Below, in pieces: positions 26,059 through 33,129 of a stretch of 64,000 bases of DNA. The position numbers and the translations under genes were made by a program. Each line of letters opens with the position of its first letter. Positions within the stretch are counted from its first letter, which is position 1. The stretch comes from Mariniphaga sp. (GTDB lineage: Bacteria > Bacteroidota > Bacteroidia > Bacteroidales > Prolixibacteraceae), in NCBI GenBank assembly GCA_024636975.1, contig JAGXGA010000055.1:310001-374000 (forward strand), read 5' to 3'. Under the pieces are notes generated by a model. The model was not told the origin of the DNA. It ran no database searches and saw only the letters and a list, made by a program, of their open reading frames with translations.

Positions 26059-26811
26059 TTATTCATTTTCTTCTTCAAGTAGTATTTTATTTCCTATTTC
26101 CTTCACTGTTTTAAGATAGTTCAATGTGTTATCAATGTACGTTCTTAAATGTCCGGAGGTATTTATTCGGAAGGCAACTACCTTCTTTTCTAATTCAGTT
26201 ACTGTGCTTTCTTCAAATTCTTCAGATAGTGATACTCCTGGGACAATTGTTTGGTGTATTGCACTTCCGCTTTTTAATGGGCAATTATATTCGACTACAG
26301 ATTCATCTTCGAAAATATCTCCATTAATTTCTGCTGTACCATGAACTACAATTCCATAGAATTTTAACTCTTCCTGAAGTAGGTATGCGTCAACCAAAGG
26401 TTGTCCGAAGAATATGGACTCCTCAAAATCTAAAGTCATTCTTCCAAATGCAATTGCTCCTTTATGAGGTATTCCATCTGTAAATAAAGAGTCTGATAAT
26501 GTGGAGATTGAGCCAATTAAGTTTTCAAGGCTATGAGAATCATCATCTCTGGTGTATAGCATGATACTGTCGGAAAATAGCAACATTGAAACATTGATGT
26601 CAATTTCAGCTTCTGATTCGTAATCAACTGAAAAAACTGACTGGATGGAACGAACTGATTTCGATACTTTCTTCATCATGCTGTAGACCTCATCATGAGG
26701 AATCCTTGATATCATATTTTTAAATCCCATGATATCTACAAATCCTACGTACCGATTTGTTGTTACCTTCCAAGGAGTTGTTTTATATTTCTCTTTTGAT
26801 TCTTTAGTCAT
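26059..26811 (-). CDS. Class III nucleotide-cyclase-like protein A
   Basis: A 250-residue soluble protein with the fold signature of class III cyclases: VGFVDIMGFKNMI (metal-site Asp26), then LLFSDSIMLY (second metal-site Asp81), then KGAIAFGRM and a later strand with GQPLVDAYLLQEE. Both metal-binding Asp positions are present, so catalysis is possible. Substrate-specifying residues cannot be judged by eye. The gene starts 25 bp after the HNH-GHKL gene and is followed by the membrane-protein gene. Single-domain cyclases in defence loci make cCMP or cUMP in Pycsar; membership of that family is plausible but not shown. Confidence 0.7.
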   Translation of the reverse strand: MTKESKEKYKTTPWKVTTNRYVGFVDIMGFKNMISRIPHDEVYSMMKKVSKSVRSIQSVFSVDYESEAEIDINVSMLLFSDSIMLYTRDDDSHSLENLIGSISTLSDSLFTDGIPHKGAIAFGRMTLDFEESIFFGQPLVDAYLLQEELKFYGIVVHGTAEINGDIFEDESVVEYNCPLKSGSAIHQTIVPGVSLSEEFEESTVTELEKKVVAFRINTSGHLRTYIDNTLNYLKTVKEIGNKILLEEENE

Positions 26812-26836
26812 TATCGATTAGGTGCTGGCAATTTTA

Positions 26837-27937
26837 TTATTCAATAATTATTATTTGACAATCCGGATAATTTTTACTCAATATTTCACTTACATTATCA
26901 GAAATTCTCTGCACAATGAATATCATTGAACTTGAAATTCCATTAAATTGAGGAAAGTTTCTTGGCATAAGATATACATCACTTAAGGAGAAATATGGAG
27001 GCAATACAACATAAAATTCCTTACAGTTTGCTGTTATAGTTAATGATTTTTTACCACTATGAAAATCCTTAAAACTTATATCAGCACTACAAGGAGTAAT
27101 ATTTAGTATTTCTTTACTTGCTCTTAAAAATGAAATGGTCGTTTGGTTCAAATTATTTATTCGATGTGTTGTAAAAACTATTTTACTCCCAAATTTGGAA
27201 AGCAAATACTTCAATGCATTTGTTCCTCCTGTTTCTGATTTTTTTGATAATAGCTCACGGGGATTATATTCCTTACCATTATCGCTGATTATAATTTTAT
27301 TGTCATTGATTTTGATTTCAAATTTAGTTGCTGAACCATGTAAAAATGAATTTCTTGCATGTTCAATAGCGTAATCTCTAATTGAATCGGATAGTTTATC
27401 GCCCCAAGCGATAGAAATACAACTATCAAATATTAAATCTCCTATTAGTTCATTTTCAACTCCAATTTGAGTCATTGAAATTTCATTTGTTAAAGGGTTT
27501 TTCCCTTGTATTAATTTTAATGCCGTTTTGAAATCATATCCGTTTTCTAACATTAACGTAGCAATTTCTTCGGCAAGAATTCTCCATGAATTAAGTAATT
27601 CAATTGAAAATCTTGTTTCATCCGTATCAATAAGCTTTCCGTGTTTATAACACATCCAAATCCCATTGCTTATATCCATACGTTGTTCAGGTGTCATAAA
27701 TTCATCGTAACGTCTAGCTCCTTTTCCCATTGAAGCCGCTGAGATATGACAAGCAGTACCAATTGAACTTGTTGAACTTTTACTTTCTTCACTAGGTCCA
27801 ATTGTCAACGTTCCGCAATATGGAAATGAACAAAGATATCCTGCTCTTTTCGCTAATCGTATTTTAGTATCTTCTGAAAATTCATCTCTCATAATACAGT
27901 TTTTATCATGATAGCACGGTCGTTTTTTTGCTTGCAT
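26837..27937 (-). CDS. HNH-like zinc domain fused to GHKL (histidine kinase-type) ATPase
   Basis: A 366-residue protein. Residues about 20-125 form an HNH-like zinc domain found at the start of many defence proteins: LAKRAGYLCSFPYCG, ACHISAAS, RRYDEFMTPEQR, NGIWMCYKHGKLID. Residues about 165-300 form a GHKL ATP-binding domain: IRDYAIEHARNSFLHG (N-box with Glu and Asn), IIISDNGKEY (G1 DxG) and SETGGTNALKYLLSKFG (G2-like). There is no phosphoacceptor His domain, so it is not a standard kinase. It is the first gene of the operon with the cyclase-like and membrane proteins. It could act as sensor, nuclease or regulator; no named system with this order is known to me. Confidence 0.75.
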   Translation of the reverse strand: MQAKKRPCYHDKNCIMRDEFSEDTKIRLAKRAGYLCSFPYCGTLTIGPSEESKSSTSSIGTACHISAASMGKGARRYDEFMTPEQRMDISNGIWMCYKHGKLIDTDETRFSIELLNSWRILAEEIATLMLENGYDFKTALKLIQGKNPLTNEISMTQIGVENELIGDLIFDSCISIAWGDKLSDSIRDYAIEHARNSFLHGSATKFEIKINDNKIIISDNGKEYNPRELLSKKSETGGTNALKYLLSKFGSKIVFTTHRINNLNQTTISFLRASKEILNITPCSADISFKDFHSGKKSLTITANCKEFYVVLPPYFSLSDVYLMPRNFPQFNGISSSMIFIVQRISDNVSEILSKNYPDCQIIIIE

Positions 27938-28137
27938 CTAAAGTTGTTATATATGTATTACATTTATTTCCATTCTACCAGAACTGGGATTAATTCTTTG
28001 ATTTCTATTGTTATATCCATTTAAAAACATTTGTAATTATTTAAAAACGCTTGTGCGATACATTAATTTTCGACTAAGTTAACAAAAGCCTATTTAATGA
28101 ATAGCTGTTTTTCAGCATATTAAAAGAAAAAATTGGA
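27938..28137 (-). promoter_or_regulatory. Probable promoter region of the HNH-GHKL/cyclase operon
   Basis: A 200-bp A/T-rich gap upstream of the first gene. On the minus strand, GTTTTTAAAT occurs twice within 30 bases (about 28022-28055), a possible regulator site. No clear TAnnTTTG was found, so the promoter position is not fixed. Confidence 0.35.
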
Positions 28138-28927
28138 TTATCGTATTCTGTCGGCAATTGTACTAATGATTGCTGATGGCTTTTTCCTCCAGGTGCTACG
28201 TTTATCCAGTTGGAAAGATTCATCGAACAGGGATTTGCCTTTGGGCTGAATCACTGAAGAGCTATTTGGGGCTTCCGAGAGAATTGGAGAAACCGGGATA
28301 GCATTCATTTTGTAAACCGGGTAGGGTTGCAACAGACAAAGGATATCGGAAAGGGAGGCAGAAGGTCTTAACCACCGATGTTCGTTGGTCGGGTCGAGTA
28401 TCACAGGCATACGGACAGCACCAAGGGATGAAATGATGGGATTGGCTACCGTGGTAATGATAGTGAAGGAAAAGACATCATCGCCAGTGTCTTCTGATAT
28501 GGATTGATTCCAGAGTCCGGCGAAACAAAAGGGGCGCATTTTGTTGCGCAGGTAAACAAGAAAAGGAGCATCAGGATTACCTGCAATAAACGCATCTGCA
28601 AGGACCAGGCAGCGCCGTGCACGAATGAGCCGGTTCATGCCAGGCTGCAAAAATGGCATTAGATCCTCTGTAATATGGATCATCATCCGGATTGCGTTAA
28701 CCTTCGGCCCGGAGGAAAGGTTGAACAGTACGGAATCCTTCCAGTCCAAACCGGAACCGCTGCATAAGCTTCGGATTTTCCCCTGTAATGACCCAGGTGC
28801 TGTCTCCTGGTCTGATGAAATAGTTTGGTACATATTCTTCCTGTTTAGGCAGCTCAACAAGCGGTTGCCTAGACTGAATTCTTTTAATACTGCTTGCTAA
28901 AGTGAAGCCATGAAACGTTGTGGTCAT
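28138..28927 (-). pseudogene. SRAP/YedK-like (HMCES) gene with a frameshift
   Basis: Two overlapping minus-strand frames together make one SRAP-type protein. The first (ATG 28925-28927) gives MTTTFHGFTLASSIK ... RPGDSTWVITGENPKLMQRFRFGL. The second continues DWKDSVLF ... VNAIR, then RRCLVLADAFIAG, PFCFAGLW and FTIITTVANPI. The shift lies near 28745. Standard SRAP proteins begin MCGR and use Cys2 to cross-link abasic sites in ssDNA; here Cys2 is absent (MTTT). The gene is therefore either a decayed copy or a degenerate element-borne variant. It lies between the cyclase operon and 86-aa gene copy 2. Confidence 0.6.
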
Positions 28928-28984
28928 ATTTCAGTCAAATTTAAAGATAGTAACTTAGTCAAAATAATGAGAAGATGAAACAGT

Positions 28985-29015
28985 GAAAAAATCCCCGCCT
29001 TGTAGAGACGAGGAT
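28985..29015 (-). terminator. Terminator of 86-aa gene copy 2
   Basis: ATCCTCGTC and GGCGGGGAT pair on the minus strand, followed by a T run, as after copy 1. Confidence 0.85.
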
Positions 29016-29032
29016 TTCTCAGTAGTTGTTAC

Positions 29033-29287
29033 CTACTTTTTCGGCTTACGACCTTTATTCCCTTTTTCAGGCACAGCTTCTGTAACTTCTTCTTTAACAG
29101 ACACATAGGCTGTATGTGTACGACCAAATTTATCGACATCCTGTAATCGTGCCAACTCGAATGTTAAATAGTCTTGACCCTCATAAGAATGCTTAAATTT
29201 CAGCACTTCTTCAACTTTCAAAGTTACTTTTACCAGATCGAGAGTTTCATGTTGTACACCCTTCCCGATGTATTGCTTCTTGTACAT
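29033..29287 (-). CDS. 86-aa family conserved element protein, copy 2 (84 aa)
   Basis: A paralogue of the product of 24708-24968, with the same first 65 residues apart from a few exchanges (KQYIGKG, VTLKVEEVL, HSYEGQDY, LQDVDKF) and a different Lys-rich tail. The leader, start context and terminator are also shared, so the duplication included regulatory sequence. Two similar genes kept intact 4 kb apart inside one element suggest either recent duplication or two captured element fragments. Function unknown. Confidence 0.75.
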   Translation of the reverse strand: MYKKQYIGKGVQHETLDLVKVTLKVEEVLKFKHSYEGQDYLTFELARLQDVDKFGRTHTAYVSVKEEVTEAVPEKGNKGRKPKK

Positions 29288-29765
29288 AGTTAAAATTTTT
29301 AAGTTGTTCGGAGACTTTGATGGTTTAGAATGAAATGATCTGGCGATTGTTAATTGAGTATAAAAAGGAAAAGTTGTTAGAAAAATTCCCTTAGCTAACC
29401 AATTAGTAAATAAAAACCCGCCGGGGGTAGTTTCCCATTGTGAAAATCTTTACATACGGCAGTAGTGGTTTGCAATGAGTAGAATACATATGATTTTTAG
29501 AAATACAGAAAAGGGAAAGGGTTAACTTAGTGTGAGGGTTACATGAGAATATTATCCTTACATCAAACAGCACAAGCAAAAATCTCGAGATAAAGACACA
29601 GACTCTTTTTTTTATGAAGACCACAAATAGGAAGTAGGGTAAAGTTGGCTCAGTACGAAGTTTGGTTTTTTAGTTTACTATTTTGAGTTTAAAAAATTTG
29701 ATAAAATAAGAAATATATTTACTATTGTAACTAGATGCTAATATTAGTTTAAAGCAGAGAGTAAT
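29288..29765. other. Non-coding region with conserved hairpin element copy 2
   Basis: It contains the leader of 86-aa copy 2 and the repeated element at 29411-29500. The remaining A/T-rich sequence to 29765 shows no gene. Confidence 0.55.
29411..29500. repeat. Conserved non-coding element, copy 2
   Basis: It has CCGGGGGTAGTTTCCCATTG, TGAAAATCTTTACATACGG, AGTAGTGG and TAGAATACATATGATTTTTA in the same order as copies 1 and 3. It lies about 125 bp upstream of the 86-aa copy 2 ATG, matching the position of copy 1. Confidence 0.8.
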
Positions 29766-29852
29766 ATGACAGTCATACAAGGTATGGCAGCATTCATAAG
29801 AAGGCATAATAGCGAACGTGAAAGAAAATTAATACAAATAAACAGCAGGTAA
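29766..29852 (+). CDS. Possible 28-aa leader or small ORF
   Basis: ATG at 29766 opens MTVIQGMAAFIRRHNSERER and eight more residues to TAA 29850-29852, three bases before the next ATG (29856). The tight spacing to the 119-aa gene suggests coupled translation, but the length is too short for certainty. Confidence 0.3.
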   Translation: MTVIQGMAAFIRRHNSERERKLIQINSR

Positions 29853-29855
29853 ATC

Positions 29856-30215
29856 ATGAGGTATACATACAAAAGTGGGGAATCAATTTCGTATAAAGGG
29901 TGGAATATCAAGATTGAAGAAATTACAGGATTTTTTAAGATATATTTTGCAATTGATGCAACTTCAATTTGTTTTGCTTACATGGATGCCGTAAAAAATT
30001 CTGGAATAAATGAGAGTGAATTTATAACAATTTGGGAAAAGACACTTTCAGAATCAACTAAATTAGATTCCAAGATAGTTGATTCGATTACTGTTATCCA
30101 TTTTGGATTTAGTATGTGGAAAAAATGTAGAGAAGATGCCCAATCACATATTGATAATGTCCTCGGTGATGGACTATCCTATGTGAAAAGTAAAAAATTA
30201 TTAAGTTTTATTTAA
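29856..30215 (+). CDS. Hypothetical protein
   Basis: A 119-residue protein (MRYTYKSGESISYKGWNIKIEEITGFFKIYFAIDATSIC...) with a beta-rich first half and a helical second half. I do not recognise it. It is the only plus-strand gene between 20.2 and 55.6 kb that looks real, standing alone between two copies of the conserved hairpin element. The start is the ATG three bases after the 28-aa frame. Its isolated opposite orientation suggests a separately acquired gene. Confidence 0.5.
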   Translation: MRYTYKSGESISYKGWNIKIEEITGFFKIYFAIDATSICFAYMDAVKNSGINESEFITIWEKTLSESTKLDSKIVDSITVIHFGFSMWKKCREDAQSHIDNVLGDGLSYVKSKKLLSFI

Positions 30216-30336
30216 ATATTATTTTCAGGAAAAATAAAGGTGTAGATCCCTAGCAAGTCCCTTTAATGGATCAGCTTTTTTTCATAGTGAGGAAAATCTA
30301 TTGCCAAGTCTCCGCACATCGGGTTGGCAGAGTCAA

Positions 30337-30451
30337 TGTCCGTTTTTCTCAGAAATCCTTGTCCGATTTGAACAAGTACTAGTGTCCATTTTCATCAGGA
30401 ACTGCTGTCCGCTTTGCTCAGGAACTGGTGTCCGCTTTCAGCAAGATTTTG
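30337..30451 (+). repeat. Five tandem 23-bp repeats
   Basis: Units begin TGTCC at 30337, 30360, 30383, 30406 and 30429, exactly 23 bases apart. The best-kept units read TGTCCGCTTTGCTCAGGAAC plus three bases. Units are diverged at their 3' halves but the TGTCC start is invariant. There are no spacers. Confidence 0.88.
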
Positions 30452-30560
30452 CAGTCAAGCCAGAATAATTTAGAAGACCCCCGGGGATAGTTCCCCTTCC
30501 TGGAAATTATTTCAGACGGGTATAGTGGGTCATTACGCGGAGAATATATATGATTTTTTA
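30452..30560. repeat. Conserved non-coding element, copy 3
   Basis: It shares GTCAAGCCAGAATAATTTAGAAGACCC... with copy 1 and has the hairpin GGGGA-TAGT-TCCCC in place of GGGT-GTTT-ACCC. It then has GGGTATAGTGGGTCATTACG and CGGAGAATATATATGATTTT. No 86-aa gene follows it. Confidence 0.8.
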
Positions 30561-31064
30561 AAGTCAAACATTCCATAGACTGATTACCAAGGACCAACGT
30601 GAAGTTAATGGTGCAAGTGAGCCTGGAGGTGTCAAAGAAGAACATAATAGTATTGGAGAATGAACTCAATTAAGATAACCTCCGGAAATTTAAGCTCTTA
30701 AGATAAAATACAAATAATCAATTATATATGTCATATATGTCATTGAGTATTTAAAAGCTATACTTGGAAGTTACAATTTATCAAAGGGTCATTCAATCAG
30801 CCATTATGATGTCAATAATTTAAAGCAGACCAGAAATCTTTAGAACAAAGACTCCTCGGCAAAAAATTAACTAGTTTGCAAAATCATATAACGAAAACCC
30901 GTTATACGTTAAAAGCGATATATCCTCAGTTTAATCAACACAAAAAATGAAACAGTAAATTGCCCCATTAAGTGTAAAAAGATGTGGAGGTGCCGTTAAA
31001 CTAAGCCAAGAGGTTATATTTCTTTCCTAATACACTACCTCCTCGGATGTAGTAATGAAGGAAT

Positions 31065-31694
31065 CTACGCCATGAATAAAAAATAAGGATCATTCAATTG
31101 ATAGTCCATTATCTTTTCCAATGAATGGTTGATTCGGAATGATTCTATGAAAATTTGATGTGTGATAGGAGAGGAGGCCTGCAGACCTTCTGTCCATCTG
31201 TAAAGTCCGGTAACTGGTCGTGAAAATAATCCAGCTTCAAGAAACATCGGCACTACACTATCAAGAGCATTCGGTAAGGAGCGATTTCCTCCATATAACC
31301 TCGATAACTGACGGGTTAAAGCTTCCCGGTTAACCTCCTCCTGAACTTTAAACAACCGTCCAAGTATTGAAAGGACATCGAATGAAAACTTGAAGCCTGT
31401 ATTCAGTAAGGCAATAAGAATCAAATTTCGGTCATCTTTTTTCTTGATGGACTGAAATACCTGGTCGGAATTTTTTAATATAAACTCACTTAAGGGACTG
31501 TTAGAAATAATTTTTTTAACTATTCGAAGTGACTTTTTCATACGATTCTCTCCCTGGAAATGAAGTCTAAGTTGCTCCATAATATATTCATCCGAATAGG
31601 TGCCTGTCAAATAACTTTCAAGTGCAGCGTGCAAAGTTTCCAGGGGTATACGCTGATTAATATCTATAGATTTTTCACTCATTGCTGATTTCAA
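31065..31694 (-). CDS. brxA: BrxA-like protein (BREX type 3)
   Basis: A 209-residue helical protein, last gene of the BREX operon. Features fitting the BrxA/DUF1819 family are its length, the helical N-terminal domain with repeated basic helices (RMKKSLRIVKKIISNSPLSEFILK), and its place after pglZ, as in type 3 BREX. BrxA is a small DNA-binding helical protein needed for phage exclusion. The frame overlaps pglZ by 20 bp; the second ATG (31682, MSEKSIDIN) may be the true start. Assignment rests more on operon position than on sequence identity that I can see. Confidence 0.72.
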   Translation of the reverse strand: MKSAMSEKSIDINQRIPLETLHAALESYLTGTYSDEYIMEQLRLHFQGENRMKKSLRIVKKIISNSPLSEFILKNSDQVFQSIKKKDDRNLILIALLNTGFKFSFDVLSILGRLFKVQEEVNREALTRQLSRLYGGNRSLPNALDSVVPMFLEAGLFSRPVTGLYRWTEGLQASSPITHQIFIESFRINHSLEKIMDYQLNDPYFLFMA

Positions 31695-33129
31695 TAAAAG
31701 GTATTAATACTTCCAGAAGGTGACTTCCTCCATGTGTAACTAAGGATTGTTCATTGGAAAAACTTAGGTCATTGGTAAAGTAGATTGTATGTTCATCAAC
31801 TCTGATTGCATCTTTAAGTTCCTTGTTCGCGTGAATAAATTCATCAGTTAGCCACTGCTCACTGTATTCAATGTGTCTTTGGCTCCGGCTACCTGATTTA
31901 TTCGTTCCAAGTTTTTCTCGCCCTTTTATACCACGCCACCCGGTAGCTTCTATATTTCCATGATCAGTGGTAAGGAATATTTTAAAACCGAGCTGTCTAA
32001 GGTTTTCAATAACTGAGATAATCTTACTACGTTCTATCCAGTCTTTCGTTAATCCCAGTAGCATTTTATAATCAGGTGAATGATGCATATGACCATCCAG
32101 ATCTTTGTAAACAACTGCCAGCTTTGTTACAGCAGCAATACTATCAAAATCTACTTTGTCAAACATATACGCAATATGACTTTCATTCACTCCTTTATCT
32201 TTCCAGAAGGATGTCCAAAGTTTACTTTCATTCGCAGGATTTTGTTTGTAATTCACCAGTGGCTTTCCTCCTCTGAATATAGCCTGGCGGGATAATTGAG
32301 TAATGGAAGGAAGCCAGGAAAAAATAACATGCTGATTCATGATTCCAGAAATCCTGTTTGCAAAAAGCTCGTATTGCCAAAAGGATAAACCATCAACAAC
32401 AATTAGTGCAACTTTTTCATTTCTGTAATTGAAGTTGAGGTATTCCAGAATCCTTGAGACGATTTGTGGTTTTTTAACTGCGCTTGAGTTTATTGCCTGC
32501 TTAAAGTTCTTCTCCAGGTATAGCTGGAAGTATTCATTAACTTTGTTTAAATGAATCTTCAGTTCTTCAATCTGACCTGTAGAAATTGCAATCGGAATTG
32601 ATTCTGAAAGAATACGGCAGATGTTGAGCCAATCAACCTGATCATTATTAAGTTCACTTTGTATTTTCTTTTCAATAACCAAAAGGTCAAGAGGCTTCAC
32701 CGTGCTTCCTAGTTGATGAATGATAGCTTCTACTTCTGCTTTTGTTTCCTTTTGATTCAACCGAAATAGCTTCTTTACATTGAATAGATGTTCTAATACT
32801 TCTATTTCTTGATTTAGGATGGTAGGGATGTGCCAGGCAGGTAAATATTGTTCCAGTCTAAACTCCAAAACTGCTGATGACGAACGAATATCCTCAAGTT
32901 GTTTTATCTTGTCCTTTGCAATTAAAACGAGAATTTCTTTATCACTCTTCAATTCATAAGCTATTCTTTGCTTTAGCGATGAACCTTGTACAATATTTAT
33001 ACCCTGGGATTCAAAAACAGAGCGGATGTCTTTCCTGAAAAGAAATCCATCATTGTTTTCAACAAGTAAGGTATCTTTACCGTAGCTCCTAAATTCATTA
33101 ATTATATTTTGCAGCAGACTTTTATCCAT
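31675..33129 (-). CDS. pglZ: PglZ, alkaline phosphatase-superfamily BREX protein
   Basis: A 484-residue protein. The N-terminal half is helical (with LLVENNDGFL and IRSVFESQGI). The C-terminal half is the PglZ phosphatase domain: ALIVVDGLSFWQYELF (first metal Asp), PSITQLSRQAIFRG (nucleophile region), and IFLTTDHGNIEATGW (second metal Asp/His). PglZ is a core protein of all BREX types and is thought to act in phage sensing or nuclease-related complexes with the methylase. It overlaps brxHII by eight bases (ATGGATAA) and brxA by 20, showing coupled translation. Confidence 0.9.
   Translation of the reverse strand: MDKSLLQNIINEFRSYGKDTLLVENNDGFLFRKDIRSVFESQGINIVQGSSLKQRIAYELKSDKEILVLIAKDKIKQLEDIRSSSAVLEFRLEQYLPAWHIPTILNQEIEVLEHLFNVKKLFRLNQKETKAEVEAIIHQLGSTVKPLDLLVIEKKIQSELNNDQVDWLNICRILSESIPIAISTGQIEELKIHLNKVNEYFQLYLEKNFKQAINSSAVKKPQIVSRILEYLNFNYRNEKVALIVVDGLSFWQYELFANRISGIMNQHVIFSWLPSITQLSRQAIFRGGKPLVNYKQNPANESKLWTSFWKDKGVNESHIAYMFDKVDFDSIAAVTKLAVVYKDLDGHMHHSPDYKMLLGLTKDWIERSKIISVIENLRQLGFKIFLTTDHGNIEATGWRGIKGREKLGTNKSGSRSQRHIEYSEQWLTDEFIHANKELKDAIRVDEHTIYFTNDLSFSNEQSLVTHGGSHLLEVLIPFIEISNE

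Larger units (their letters stand above)
30216..31064. other. Non-coding region with 23-bp tandem repeat and hairpin element copy 3
   Basis: It contains the five-fold 23-bp repeat (30337-30451) and, directly after it, element copy 3 (30452-30560). From 30670 to 31064 I see only A/T-rich sequence downstream of the brxA gene end. Confidence 0.6.

Noticed and set aside
30337-30451. CRISPR-like array of 23-bp repeats
   Set aside because: There are no spacers; only tandem units are present.
29403-30669. Minus-strand ORFs over the conserved non-coding element (29403-29624 and 30418-30669) as a peptide family
   Set aside because: Copy 1 has a stop in the same frame and the stem shows base-level compensation, so the conservation is at the nucleic-acid level.
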